Counted from the first letter of the stretch, positions 1 through 9,700 are shown. The stretch is DNA of 53,874 nucleotides from Chloroflexota bacterium (GCA_022561635.1 JADFQV010000009.1:1-53874); one strand, 5' to 3'. A program made the numbers and translations. Notes: generated by a model from the letters alone, not told the origin.

Positions 1-125
1 GAGTACGGCTTGACGACGTAGGTCCTGGACTCTTCCCCGGCGAGCCTGGCGACTTCGGCGGCGGCTTCGCGACGGGTCAGACCCTGAAAGAGGACGCCGA
101 GGACATCAACAGGCTCAGCGGTCAC
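1..125 (-). CDS. WecG/TagA/CpsF-family glycosyltransferase, N-terminus only
   Basis: Only the first 41 codons are in the window; the gene runs off the left edge. The GTG start shares four bases (GTGA) with the stop of the upstream GT4 gene, so the two are probably translationally coupled. The visible protein reads VDVLGV, then LTRREAAAEVARLA, then TYVVKPY. This fits the usual opening of the WecG/TagA/CpsF family (a Val-Leu-Gly-Val strand, a helix containing a Glu-Ala pair, then a strand ending in a Pro-Tyr or Pro-Asn turn). Members transfer a sugar such as ManNAc or GlcA onto an undecaprenyl-PP-linked acceptor, which suits this locus. The family call rests on a short stretch and is tentative. 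Confidence 0.55.
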   Translation of the reverse strand, partial: MTAEPVDVLGVLFQGLTRREAAAEVARLAGEESRTYVVKPY

Positions 126-1399
126 GGCCGTCGCCGGCCGCGGCCACCACGCCGTCCCCGGCGTTGGCCACGGCGCTGCCCGCCGCCTCTGCCAGGGTGC
201 CCGTTCGGCGGCGGCTCGTCCTCAGCGAGGATACGGTCGAGCGACTGGAACGCCACCTCGGCGACGTACTTGCCGCGGACCAGCGCGCGCCCATTCTCGC
301 TGACGATGCGCCAGCGGTTCTCGTCTGTCAGCAGCAAGACGATCGCCGCCGCCAGGGCGTCGTCGTCGCGCGCCAGGAGGACGTGATCGCCGGCCAATAT
401 GTCGAGCCCCTGCGCCGCCGCGACGCTGGCCACGGTCGGCAGGCCACGGGCGAGAGCGTTCAGAATCTTCAGTCGCGTGCCGCCGCCGGTCTGTGTCACC
501 TCGGCGAAGACTCGGGCGCGCTGGTAAAGCGGCTCCGCGTCTTCCAGCGGCCCGACGTACTGGACGGAGGGCGTACGCTCGGCCAACTGGATCAGGCGAC
601 GGGGCGCGTCGCGGCCGGCGACGCTTAGCTTGACGTCGGGGATGCGCTCTCGCACGAGCGGCAGGATGCGCGTGATCAACCGCTCCAGGCCGTCGATGTT
701 CGGCTGCCAGCTGAGCGTGCCGAGATACATGATTTCGGACTCTGACTGGGCGAACGAGAGCGAGGGCAGATCGAGCAGCGCCGGGTCAGGGATGTTCGGC
801 AAAAGATGCACGCGATCTCGGTCGACACCGATCGAGACCAGCGCTCGGGCGTCATCGACCGAGACGGCGAAGACGGCGTTGAAGCGGGCCATGATCTTCG
901 CCTCGTACTTCCGCACACGCGAGGCCTCGCGGCCGGCCAGCCAGCGACTGGGGCTGACGCCGCGCTTGGCCGATTCGCGCTCCCAGAGGCGGTACTCGGC
1001 GTTGTGCTGGTGCAGCATCGTCAGGCCAGAGAACCACTGTGGCAGGTACTGCGCCACCAGCCAGCCATCGATGAAGACAGCGTCGGGCAGCCCGGCAGAG
1101 AGCTTCTCCTCAACCAGCGCTTTCATCTGACCAGAGCGGTTTCGCTCGACGCTCAGCGGCCGGCCGCCCAGGTAGCTGCGCACGAGGTTGACGGGGCTGC
1201 GGCCCCGGTTGATCAGCACCGTCTGCACGGCGTTCTCGGCAGCCCACATCTCCTGCGACTGCGTAAGCGGCGCCCGGATGATCGAGATTGCCGCGACGCT
1301 GTGGCGGCGGCTGAGATAGTCGAAGACGCTATACGTTTTCAGCGCAGCTCCGCTATGCGGCGGGAACGGGAAGTTGGCGGTGATGAAGAGAATGCGCAT
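122..1399 (-). CDS. GT4-like glycosyltransferase with Arg/Gly-rich tail
   Basis: A 425-residue GT-B fold glycosyltransferase (family 4-like, group 1). The N-terminus MRILFITANFPFPPHSG is the usual nucleotide-sugar transferase opening with a Gly-rich turn. The C-terminal half has the donor-binding pattern: YLGTLSWQPN, a VAGRDA strand, YVGPLEDAEPLY, and a GGGTRLKILNALA segment matching the conserved region preceding the donor-sugar site. Start ATG is followed directly by conserved sequence. It lies 9 bases after the phosphoglycosyl transferase gene and overlaps the next gene by four bases. The last 35 or so residues are an odd, almost pure Arg/Gly/Gln/Pro tail after EDEPPPNGH. It is likely cytoplasmic and adds a sugar to the lipid-linked glycan; donor and linkage cannot be read from sequence. 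Confidence 0.82.
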   Translation of the reverse strand: MRILFITANFPFPPHSGAALKTYSVFDYLSRRHSVAAISIIRAPLTQSQEMWAAENAVQTVLINRGRSPVNLVRSYLGGRPLSVERNRSGQMKALVEEKLSAGLPDAVFIDGWLVAQYLPQWFSGLTMLHQHNAEYRLWERESAKRGVSPSRWLAGREASRVRKYEAKIMARFNAVFAVSVDDARALVSIGVDRDRVHLLPNIPDPALLDLPSLSFAQSESEIMYLGTLSWQPNIDGLERLITRILPLVRERIPDVKLSVAGRDAPRRLIQLAERTPSVQYVGPLEDAEPLYQRARVFAEVTQTGGGTRLKILNALARGLPTVASVAAAQGLDILAGDHVLLARDDDALAAAIVLLLTDENRWRIVSENGRALVRGKYVAEVAFQSLDRILAEDEPPPNGHPGRGGGQRRGQRRGRRGGRGRRRP

Positions 1400-1408
1400 G
1401 CAGTCCGC

Positions 1409-2137
1409 TTACCGCGCGCCCTTCTTCGTCGTCACCAGCCGCAGCGTGCGGACGAGGATCATCAGGTCGATGGAGAGCGGGTGGCGGCGTACGTAGCGCA
1501 GGTCGTAGCGCACCTTTTCGTAGTGCGTGAGATCCGAGCGGCCGTTGACCTGCGCCAGGCCGGTCATGCCCGGCTTCACCTGGTGGCGCTGGCGGAAGTG
1601 CGGCGGCCAGGCCTCGACGATCTCCGGCAGGTCGGGGCGCGGGCCGACGAGGCTCATGTCGCCCTTGACGACGTTTACCAGCTGCGGCAGCTCGTCGACC
1701 GTGGTCTTGCGCAGACTCCAGCCGATGGCCGTGGCGTGGGGCGGGCGCCCCTTCGGGCTCAGAAGGCGGCGCATCAGGTCGCCCGTGGGCAGGCGCTCCG
1801 CGAGGTCGCTTCCACGGCGGTTGTGGTGCATCGTGCGGAACTTTAGGAAGCGGAAGGCGCCACCGTTCAGGCCGACGCGGTCTTGCTTGATGAGCACAGG
1901 CCCCGGCGACTCCATCTTGATCAGCAACGCCGCCAGCGCGAACACCGGCCAGAGGATGCCAATCATCAGCCCGCCCACAGTGATGTCGAGCAGACGCTTG
2001 AGCGGCGAAGTCTCGCCCGTCTCCACGCGGCCGATCCCGGGATAACGTCCTTCCGGCAGTGGCTCATCGGCCGGCCTTTGGCCGTTCGGGCCGGCCGGAC
2101 CGGTGCCACGCACTCGCCTGGCTTCCGGGTCTCTCAT
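1409..2137 (-). CDS. Monotopic phosphoglycosyl transferase (bacterial sugar transferase)
   Basis: A 242-residue enzyme of the small phosphoglycosyl transferase family, which moves a phospho-sugar from a nucleotide sugar to undecaprenyl phosphate and so starts glycan assembly. The long re-entrant helix is at residues 46-78 (LKRLLDITVGG onward) with the Ser-Pro break at 77-78. FRFLKFRTM follows. The catalytic Asp-Glu pair is in TTVDELPQL (148-149), then GDMSLVGPRPDLPE, and the C-terminal GMTGLAQVNGR block. The start is ATG at 2137, because that ATG overlaps the rmlD stop as ATGA; longer reading frames would run inside rmlD. It lacks the N-terminal membrane and Rossmann region of full-length WcaJ/WbaP proteins. 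WsaP-like initiators of S-layer glycans belong to the same superfamily. Confidence 0.9.
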   Translation of the reverse strand: MRDPEARRVRGTGPAGPNGQRPADEPLPEGRYPGIGRVETGETSPLKRLLDITVGGLMIGILWPVFALAALLIKMESPGPVLIKQDRVGLNGGAFRFLKFRTMHHNRRGSDLAERLPTGDLMRRLLSPKGRPPHATAIGWSLRKTTVDELPQLVNVVKGDMSLVGPRPDLPEIVEAWPPHFRQRHQVKPGMTGLAQVNGRSDLTHYEKVRYDLRYVRRHPLSIDLMILVRTLRLVTTKKGAR

Positions 2138-3003
2138 CGCTGGCCCGCCCGCGCCGCGATCAGCTCGGTTATTTGCGGCGTGCGCATGTGTTCGGCGAGC
2201 GCCTCCCGCCAGGGACGGAGCGTGATACCCAGCGCCGCCGCGCGGTGGTTGGCCAGCGTGGAGTCCACCGGCTTGCGATAGGGAAGGTCGAAGTCTGCCT
2301 GCAGCGCCGGTTTGACCGGCAGGCCGATGCCGGACAGGCGCATCACTTCTTCTGCCCACTCTTTGCGCGAGCAGCCGCCCTCGCCGGCGAGGTGATACAG
2401 GCCAAAGCGCCGCGTCGAGACCAGCGTCGAGAGCGCCGGGGCGAGGTCGCCCGTCCATGTCGGCGAGGCGATCTCATCGGTAACGCCGCGCAAGGCGCCG
2501 TCCGCTTGGGCGCGCTCGATGATCTTCTCCGGAAAGCTTGTGCGACCGGGCCCGTAGAGCCAGGAGGTGCGGATGATGTAGAAGTCGCCGCCTGCCTTCC
2601 TCACGGCCTCCTCGCCCGCGAGCTTGCCGCGCCCGTACTCGTTGATCGCCTGCGTGGGGTCGTCTTCGTCGTAGGGCGCGCCTTTTTCGCCGTCGAACAC
2701 TTCGTTCGAACTGACGTAGGCCATCGGAACGCCGGCGGCGGCGCAGGCCCGGGCGACGTTGCCGCTGCCCTCGCCGTTGACCGCCAGAGCCGCCGCCGGG
2801 TCGCGCTCGGCAGCCGCGGTGTCGGTCCAGGCCGCAGCGTGGATAACGACCTCCGGATGAAAGAGCTCGATCGCCTCACTTACCGCCGCGGCCGACGTGA
2901 CGTCGAGGTCTGCGTGGCCGAGGGCGCGGACTTCGTGCTCGGAGAGCGCGCGCTGGAGAGCGACTCCCAACTGCCCCTGGCCACCGGTTACGAGAATGCG
3001 CAT
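2134..3003 (-). CDS. rmlD: dTDP-4-dehydrorhamnose reductase RmlD
   Basis: A 289-residue short-chain dehydrogenase that performs the last NAD(P)H-dependent step to dTDP-L-rhamnose. The Rossmann motif is MRILVTGGQGQLG at the N-terminus. The catalytic Tyr-x3-Lys is in EYGRGKLAGEE, and the substrate-site IIRTSWLYGPG is present. The Ser of the active-site triad is kept, but the usual Ser-Thr-Asp-Tyr-Val-Phe-Asp-Gly block reads SSNEVFDG, so two positions differ from typical RmlD. Start ATG at 3003; the stop overlaps the next gene as ATGA. It sits 29 bases after the RmlC-like cupin gene in an intact rml set. Cytoplasmic. Confidence 0.92.
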   Translation of the reverse strand: MRILVTGGQGQLGVALQRALSEHEVRALGHADLDVTSAAAVSEAIELFHPEVVIHAAAWTDTAAAERDPAAALAVNGEGSGNVARACAAAGVPMAYVSSNEVFDGEKGAPYDEDDPTQAINEYGRGKLAGEEAVRKAGGDFYIIRTSWLYGPGRTSFPEKIIERAQADGALRGVTDEIASPTWTGDLAPALSTLVSTRRFGLYHLAGEGGCSRKEWAEEVMRLSGIGLPVKPALQADFDLPYRKPVDSTLANHRAAALGITLRPWREALAEHMRTPQITELIAARAGQR

Positions 3004-3032
3004 GTCGTCTACTGACGGTACAGGGCGCGGCG

Positions 3033-3482
3033 CTACTTGACTACGCCCCGCTCGAGTTCTTCGAGCGTGTATTCAACCTGTTCGTCCTTCAGGTTCGGGT
3101 CGTATGGAGGGTCGGGATAGTTGATGAGCCATGCTTCCTCGTCGCCGGTGTTCTTGAGGCCCGTGGCGACGTCCTTGGGAATGAAGAGCCGCTTGGGCTC
3201 GCGCGCGTCGAGAGCGTGCTCTTCGCGCTCCCACTTCGTCTTTCCACCCTCCTGCGTCTGGCGATAGAGGGTGATCAGCATCGATCCCTTGACGCACATG
3301 TAGCGGGCGGCGCGGACACGGTGCAGGTGGTAGCCCTTGAAGGCGCCGGGACTGGCGGCCGTCAGATAAACCTCCGTCTTGTCGCCAGCCTTGAACAGCT
3401 CGATCAAGAAGCCGTTCTCGTCTCCGCCGTGGTCGTACGTCAGGACCTTCTTGGCGGGCTCTTCGCTGATGTTGTCGATCAT
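3033..3482 (-). CDS. RmlC-like cupin, probable dTDP-4-dehydrorhamnose 3,5-epimerase
   Basis: A 149-residue single-domain cupin placed exactly where rmlC is expected, between rmlB (3-base gap) and rmlD. The cupin strands show FKGYHLHRVRAARYMCVKG, with a His in the position of the RmlC general-base His of the RGLH motif, then RLFIPKDVATGLKN and a WLINYPDPPYDP tail that resembles the shortened end of the epimerase family. It is about 30 residues shorter than typical RmlC proteins of around 180 residues, and the usual Arg-Gly-Leu-His motif is Lys-Gly-Tyr-His. Context strongly suggests the epimerase step. A sugar 3,4-ketoisomerase (FdtA-like) would be the alternative, which would make the final sugar something other than L-rhamnose. 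Confidence 0.72.
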   Translation of the reverse strand: MIDNISEEPAKKVLTYDHGGDENGFLIELFKAGDKTEVYLTAASPGAFKGYHLHRVRAARYMCVKGSMLITLYRQTQEGGKTKWEREEHALDAREPKRLFIPKDVATGLKNTGDEEAWLINYPDPPYDPNLKDEQVEYTLEELERGVVK

Positions 3483-3485
3483 CGG

Positions 3486-4523
3486 TCAGTCAGAGCGATC
3501 AGTCTTGGCCTCGGCCAGGCGCTTTCCATACTGCTTGTCGTAGTATTTCTGGAAGCTCTCATCGCGCACTTTCTCCCACCACCAGCGGTTCTGCAGGTAC
3601 CACTCGACCGCCTTCTGGATGCCCTCCGTGGCGTCGTGGCGGGGCGCCCAGCCGAGCGCGCGCAGCTTGTCCGAGTTGACGGCGTACCGGCGGTCGTGGC
3701 CGGCGCGGTCCTCGACGTGGGTGATCAGCGAGCGTGGCTTCTCCGTCAGGTCGAGGATCAGGTCTGCAACATCGATGTTGTAGCGGTGGTTGCCGCCGCC
3801 GACGTTGTAGACCTCGCCCGCCTCGCCTTCGTGGAGGATCAGGTCGAGCGCCTCGCAGTTGTCGTCGACGAAAAGCCAGTCGCGCTGCTGCCGGCCGTCG
3901 CCGTAGACCGGCAGCGGCTGGTCCTGCAGCGCGTTCGTGGTAAACAGCGGCACGAGCTTCTCGACGTGCTGACGCGGGCCAACGTTGTTCGCCGGCCGCG
4001 CGATGACGACGGGCAGGCCGTATGTCTCGATGTAGGCGCGGCATTGCATCTCAGCGCCGGCCTTGCTCGCCGCATACGGGCTGCGCGGGTTCAGGACGTC
4101 CGTCTCGAGCGACGTCTGGCCCTCGGGCACGTCACCGTACACCTCATCGGTGGACATGTGCAGAAATCGCTCTACGCGCGCCTGACGCGCCGCCTCAAGC
4201 AGCACATAGGTGCCGTAGACGTCCGTTTGAATGAAAGCGCCCGGCTCCATCAGCGAGCGGTCGACGTGCGTCTCGGCGGCGAAGTTGACGACGCAGTCCG
4301 CCCCCTCCATCAGTTCGCCCACTAGCGCCGCGTCTGTGATATCGCCCTGGACGAAGCGATATCGCGGATCGTCGGCGATGTCGCGCAGGTTGTCCTGGTT
4401 GCCGGCGTACGTCAGCTTGTCCAGGTTGATGACGTTGGCGTCCTCCCGCCGGCGCAGCAGGCGGAGGATGAAGTTGCTGCCGATGAAGCCGCAGCCGCCC
4501 GTGATCAGGTAGGTGCTAGCCAT
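3486..4523 (-). CDS. rmlB: dTDP-glucose 4,6-dehydratase RmlB
   Basis: A 345-residue extended short-chain dehydrogenase that converts dTDP-glucose to dTDP-4-keto-6-deoxyglucose with bound NAD. The sequence opens with YLITGGCGFIGSNF (NAD-binding Gly motif). The active-site segment MSTDEVYGD carries the Thr-Asp-Glu triad of dehydratases, and SPYAASKAGAE gives the catalytic Tyr-x3-Lys. RPANNVGPRQ and YNVGGGNHR are typical of RmlB. ATG at 4523 was chosen: it begins MASTYLITGG, and upstream residues of the open frame have no family match. The start overlaps the rmlA stop by 8 bases. Cytoplasmic; second enzyme of the rhamnose pathway. Confidence 0.95.
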   Translation of the reverse strand: MASTYLITGGCGFIGSNFILRLLRRREDANVINLDKLTYAGNQDNLRDIADDPRYRFVQGDITDAALVGELMEGADCVVNFAAETHVDRSLMEPGAFIQTDVYGTYVLLEAARQARVERFLHMSTDEVYGDVPEGQTSLETDVLNPRSPYAASKAGAEMQCRAYIETYGLPVVIARPANNVGPRQHVEKLVPLFTTNALQDQPLPVYGDGRQQRDWLFVDDNCEALDLILHEGEAGEVYNVGGGNHRYNIDVADLILDLTEKPRSLITHVEDRAGHDRRYAVNSDKLRALGWAPRHDATEGIQKAVEWYLQNRWWWEKVRDESFQKYYDKQYGKRLAEAKTDRSD

Positions 4524-5655
4524 CCGGCATCTCGATGCGGCTGTGGTCGCCCAGAGTGAGGCTGTAGCCGCCACCAGCGCCGTGGGCACCGCTGAGTTCG
4601 ACGTTGCGCCCGATCATGCTCTTCACTACGGGCCAGTGTATCTCCTCGATGCGGCTGTCCTCCATCACGACGCTGTTCTCGATGCGGCAGCCCTTGATCC
4701 GGCAACGCGCGTCGATCGATGTGTTGGGGCCGATGTAGGAGTCGATGATCTCCGTCTTCGCACCGATGATCAGCGGGCCGCGGAGGACGCTGTTCTCGAC
4801 CCGTGCTCCGGCCTCGATCACGACCGGATCGTAGACGCGTGTCTTCTCGTCGACGTCGCCGGCGTGACGGGCCTCGATCGTGGACAGGACCATGCGATTG
4901 GCGTTCAGTATGTCGTCCATCTTGCCCGTGTCGATCCAGTAGCGCTCCATGACCTCCGCGCGCACGCCCGCGCCGCCGTCGATCAAACCCTGGATCGCAT
5001 CAGTGATCTCGAGTTCGCCGCGCGCGGACGGTTGCAGGTTGGCGATGACGTCGTGGACGGCCGGCGCGAAGATGTAAACGCCGATGACGGCGAGGTTCGA
5101 GGCCGGCTCCCGCGGCTTCTCGACGATGCGGGTGACCACGCCGTCGGTGAGCTCTGCGATGCCAAAGGCCTGAGGGTTGTCCACCGGATGCAGCAGGATC
5201 TGCGTTGCGCCGTCGTTAGAACGGTACTTCTCTACATACGGCTGGATGCCGCCGAGCACGAAGTTGTCGCCAAGGTAGAGGACGAACGGTGAGTCGCCCA
5301 GGAAATCGTGCGCCGTCGCCACGGCGTGGGCGATGCCCAACGGCGCGTCCTGCTGGATGAACGTAACGGTGGCGCCGAACTGCGAGCCGTCGCCGACAGC
5401 CGCGCGCACCTGCTCCGCCGTGTCGCCGATGATGACGCCGATGTCAGTAATGCCGCACTCGACTAGCTGCTCGATCGCGTAGAAGAGCACGGGCTTGTTG
5501 GCGATCGGCACGAGCTGCTTGGCGTTGGTGTAGGTGAACGGCCGCAGGCGGCTACCCTTGCCGCCGCTGAGCACGAGGCCCTTCAGGCCACCGTTCTTGC
5601 CGCCCGCGGCGGGCGATGCCGGTTTCTCGCTCTTTTTCGTCGCTGTCGTTGCCAT
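4516..5655 (-). CDS. rmlA: Glucose-1-phosphate thymidylyltransferase, long form with beta-helix tail
   Basis: A 379-residue nucleotidyltransferase forming dTDP-glucose from dTTP and glucose-1-phosphate. After a Lys/Ala/Gly-rich N-terminal extension of about 25 residues comes GLVLSGGKGSRLRPFTYT, the nucleotide-binding signature, then KQLVPIANKPVLFYAIE and the metal-site LYLGDNF. VEKPREPASN and YWIDTGKMDDIL follow. From about residue 265 hexapeptide-type repeats (VENSVLRGP, IDSYIGPNT, IENSVVMED) form a left-handed beta-helix, as in the long RmlA subfamily rather than the roughly 290-residue enterobacterial RmlA. Start ATG at 5655; longer frames run into the upstream glycosyltransferase, whose stop is 2 bases away. 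First step of the dTDP-rhamnose set. Confidence 0.9.
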   Translation of the reverse strand: MATTATKKSEKPASPAAGGKNGGLKGLVLSGGKGSRLRPFTYTNAKQLVPIANKPVLFYAIEQLVECGITDIGVIIGDTAEQVRAAVGDGSQFGATVTFIQQDAPLGIAHAVATAHDFLGDSPFVLYLGDNFVLGGIQPYVEKYRSNDGATQILLHPVDNPQAFGIAELTDGVVTRIVEKPREPASNLAVIGVYIFAPAVHDVIANLQPSARGELEITDAIQGLIDGGAGVRAEVMERYWIDTGKMDDILNANRMVLSTIEARHAGDVDEKTRVYDPVVIEAGARVENSVLRGPLIIGAKTEIIDSYIGPNTSIDARCRIKGCRIENSVVMEDSRIEEIHWPVVKSMIGRNVELSGAHGAGGGYSLTLGDHSRIEMPDG

Positions 5656-5657
5656 CT

Positions 5658-6563
5658 CTAGTTTAACGGCCGTTCCTTCGGCTGGTTGCGCGTGTGCCAA
5701 AGAAGAGCCCGCAGCGCCGGCACGACCTGCGTTACGCGCCTCGGGTTGCGGAGGAGGTAGAGCGGTGCGTAGACGAACGCGTGCATCAGGAATGCGGTGA
5801 GGGCCTGCAGCGGCGTCCCGCGCTTGCGTACGAAGAGCAAAGCGTTGCGCCGGTAGAGGTAGTTGAATTGAGCGTCCGGCGACTGCGAGCGCTCTGCCTT
5901 GTGCCAGATGTGCGACTGCGGCACGTAGTAGCAGTGCAAGCCGAGCTCGGCAGCACGGACGCACCAATCTGTCTCCTCCCAATAGGCGAAGTACTGCTCA
6001 TCGAGAAGGCCCACTGTGGTCAGCGCTTCGGCAGGGATCAGCATGCAGACGCCGTCGGCGTATTGGCGGCGCTCCAGACGCTCGAATTGGCCGTGGTCGT
6101 CCTGGCCACGACCGACCTGAGTCGCCACACCGCGCCAGATGCTGACTTTTCCGCCCGTCGAGTAGATCATGCGCGGCCGGTCGTAGAAGTGAGTGCGCGG
6201 ACAGACAGCGGCGAGGTTGGGGATGTTGCCGGCGGCGTCCACCAGGGCGTCGAGAAACTCCGGCGCCACGACGGTGTCGTTGTTCAGGAGGAGGACGAAA
6301 TCGGTGCCGGCTTCGAGAGCGCGCCGGATACCAACGTTGGCGCCGGCGGCGAACCCGAGGTTCTCCGGCAGGCGCAGGACATCGATGAAGCTGCTGAACT
6401 CGCGCTCCAGCGTTGTCGCTTCGTCGCCTTTCGAACCGTTGTCGACGACGATGACGCGCATGGCAGAATAAGGGGCCGCCTGCAGGCTGTGCAAGCACTC
6501 ACGAGTATCGGCCAAGCCGTTCCAGTTGAGGATGATTATGGTAACAGCGGGTGCGTTCCCCAT
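5658..6563 (-). CDS. GT2 family glycosyltransferase, rhamnosyltransferase-like
   Basis: A 301-residue inverting GT-A enzyme. It begins VTIIILNWNG, continues VIVVDNGSKGDE and NLGFAAGANVGIRRAL, and has a LLNNDT metal/nucleotide motif. YADGVCMLIPAEAL and the acceptor-side YFAYWEETDWCVRAAELG follow, the arrangement seen in WbbL-type rhamnosyltransferases. The C-terminal 60 residues are amphipathic and may sit on the inner membrane face. ATG at 6563 was chosen because homology starts at once; earlier in-frame codons lie in the divergent promoter region. It is the first gene of the minus-strand rml/glycan operon and is divergent from the large fusion gene. dTDP-rhamnose as donor is inferred from the neighbouring rml genes. 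Confidence 0.85.
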   Translation of the reverse strand: MGNAPAVTIIILNWNGLADTRECLHSLQAAPYSAMRVIVVDNGSKGDEATTLEREFSSFIDVLRLPENLGFAAGANVGIRRALEAGTDFVLLLNNDTVVAPEFLDALVDAAGNIPNLAAVCPRTHFYDRPRMIYSTGGKVSIWRGVATQVGRGQDDHGQFERLERRQYADGVCMLIPAEALTTVGLLDEQYFAYWEETDWCVRAAELGLHCYYVPQSHIWHKAERSQSPDAQFNYLYRRNALLFVRKRGTPLQALTAFLMHAFVYAPLYLLRNPRRVTQVVPALRALLWHTRNQPKERPLN

Positions 6564-6711
6564 GCCTGACAAAGAATACCACCACCGACTCCTTAAGGCC
6601 GCCCCCCAGACGTTGGGAGGAATCGAGGATGAGGAGAGCCGCGTGCATAATCTGGCCCCGTCAGAGGCTGGGCCAGCGCCGCGGCGCGACGTATGCTTTG
6701 CGCACGTAGAG

Positions 6712-9700
6712 ATGACAGACACGCACGCCCGAACCGAAACCCCGGTCCGCCAGTCCGCCCGGCAACAGGTTGACGGCTGCTGGTTGCTGTCGGAAGCAGA
6801 GGTCGACTACCTCGACGGCAGTGAGGACCGCCTCCTCGAGATCCTCCGGGGCGCCGATGACCTGAGTTCGCTCAGCGATGAGCTAGAGAAGTCGGCCACC
6901 AATTGGCCGGAGCGGTACAGCCTCTCGCGAAGCCGCGCCAACATCCTGCGCTCGCTGGCCCTCACCAGCGAACAGACCGTGCTGGAGGTCGGCGCCGGCT
7001 GCGGGCCGATCACCCGCTACCTTGGCGAGACCTGCGGAACCGTGGACGCCGTCGAGCCCGTAAGGGCGCGGGCGCGCGTCGCCCGAGAGCGGACGCGGGA
7101 CCTGCCGAACGTCGACGTCTACATCGGCAGCGTCAGCGACATCCCCGCCGAGCCGGCGTACGACGTCATCGTGGTCGTCGGGGTACTAGAGTACGCAGGC
7201 AGAGGAGACCGCGAGGATAAGCCCTACGTCGACTTTCTGTCGCACCTGCGCTCGCTGTTGCGCCCCGGCGGCCAGATCGTCTGCGCCATTGAAAACCGGC
7301 TCGGCGTGAAGTATCTGGCCGGCGCGGCGGAGGATCACACGAACCGCGTATTCGACGGGATCGAAGGCTACCCACAGGGCGGCCGCGCGCGCACCTTCAG
7401 CCGGACCGAGCTGGCCTCGCTCTTTGCTTCTTCCAGCCTCGAGCCAAGCTTCTACGGCGCCTTCCCGGACTTCAAGATGACGCGGGCACTGTTTAGCGAC
7501 GAGCTGCTGCGAGCGCCAGACTGGCAGAACCTCGGCTGGCTGATCCCCTGGTTCCCGAGCCCGGACTGGCTCGATCCGCGTCCACACCTCGCCGATGAAC
7601 GCCGGCTCTGGCGGTCTCTCGTGGAGGACGGGATCGGCGCGCACTTCAGCAACTCCTTCCTCGTCATCGCCACGGCGACCACGCCATCCCAACTCTGGGG
7701 CGAGCGCGACATGGCCTTCTTCTTCAACACACAGCGGCGAGCAATCTTCGCCACGCAGACGCAGCTGAGGCAGGGCGACGGGTCGCTGACAATGCAACGC
7801 TCGCGTCTACTCGACTCCGCGAAAAGTGCCTCAAGCGGAGGGCTCACGCTCAAAGTTTCCGATCAGGGATTCGTCGAGGGGCGAGACTTCCTCGAACTGC
7901 TTGCCGAGAGCGACGACGAGGCGCTGGGCCGCTGGCTCCGCCAGTGGAGCGACCTGGTGCGGACGGGCGGGGACAGCGGTTGCATCGACATGGTTCCGCA
8001 CAACATGATTGCCGACGCTGACGGCGAACTTGTGGCCATCGACCAGGAGTGGTGGCTCGACGATTTCGGCGACGGTCAGATCATCGAGCGTGGAGTGTTC
8101 TGGCTCGGTATACACCTGGCCGACCGAACACCACCCGAGCGGTGGGGCAAAGAGACGGTTCGGGAGCTCACCGTCGCGCTAGGCGAACTCGTGGGGCTGG
8201 CGTCTGACGGCGGCTGGATTGAAGGCGCGCTCCGCCGGGAGTCAGAGATCCAGGCACGAGTCACCACCACAGACCCAGGCGCCTCCGACTGGAATTGGGC
8301 CGCGAACGCGCTGCAAGGACAACTCCTCGCGCAGACGAACCGCAGGCTTGCGGACACCGCACTGGGGATGCGCGAGCATGATCTGCGCGGCGCTGCGGAA
8401 GAGACGATCCAGCGGATCGCCAGCCAGCAGCGGGAGGACGAGCGAAGAGTGGCGCAGCTCAAATCGGAGCTCGGCGGGGCGTTAGACAAAGTTGAGGAAA
8501 CTGAGCAGCGATTGATAGAAGCGGAGCAGCACGCAGGCAACCTGGGACATGATCTGGCGCTGATCCGCGGCAGCATCGGCTATCGAATGCTGGAGAAAGC
8601 GCGCGCGCCGGTCCGAATCCTGGCGCCGCCAGGAAGCCCGCAGCGCCTTCCCCTGGTGGCGGCCCGACGGGCGGCCAGGCTGGCGCGGCGTCGTGGCCCT
8701 ATGGCGCTCGTAAAGAAAGCCATGCGGGTGAGTGAGTGGCCGGCTGTGGTGCGCAACCTCAAGCGCGCAGCGCCGCCGGCGATGGATCTGAACGCCCAGT
8801 ACGATATCTGGCTGAGCAGGCACAGCGTAACGCCTGCCCGTGCCGCACGCCTGCGCAGCCAGGCACTGGCGCTGAAATATCAACCGCTCGTCAGCATCGT
8901 CACGCCCGTTTACAACCCAGAGGTGAGCTGGCTACGCGACTCCATCGAGTCGGTGAGGGGGCAGGTCTACGCCAACTGGGAGCTTTGCCTCGCCGACGAC
9001 GGTTCGACGAAGCCCGGCGTGAGGGAGCTGATGGAGGAGTACTCGCGCCTGGACAGCCGCATTAAGGTCACGTTCGCCGAGCAGAACGGTGGCATCTCGG
9101 CCGCGTCAAACGCAGCGCTGTCGCTGGCGACCGGCGAGTTCGTTGGCCTGCTCGACCACGACGACGTTCTGACGCCGGACGCTCTCTTCGAGGTCGTGAA
9201 GCTGCTCAACGAGCGACCCGAGCTGGACTATGTTTACAGCGACGAGGACAAGATGGAGTTGGACGGCTCGCGGCTGGACCCGTTCTTCAAGCCGGACTGG
9301 GCGCCTGACCTGCTGAACTGCCTGAACTACGTGACCCACTTCAGCGTTTATCGGAAGTCGATCCTCGATGACGTGGGCGGATTCCGGATCGGGTTCGAAG
9401 GGAGCCAGGACTGGGATCTGACGCTGAGGGTGACCGAGAGAACACAGCGCATCGCCCACATCGCACGGCCGTTGTACTCCTGGCGCAAAGTCCCCGGCTC
9501 GGCAGCCGCATCGGACCGGGCTAAGGATTACGCGTCGGTGGCGGCAAAGAAGGCGCTGAGCGAGGCGCTGGACCGGCGGGGCCTGAAGGCGACGGTCCTG
9601 GACGGGCCCTATCGCGGCTACTACAGGGTGAAGTACGAGATCAGCGGTGCGCCGAAGGTAACGATCGTAATTCCCACGCGCGACCACGCTCCGATGCTTC

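Noticed and set aside
6640-6655. CATAAT hexamer as promoter of the large fusion gene
   Set aside because: No matching -35 at a suitable distance, so the promoter of that gene was left unassigned.
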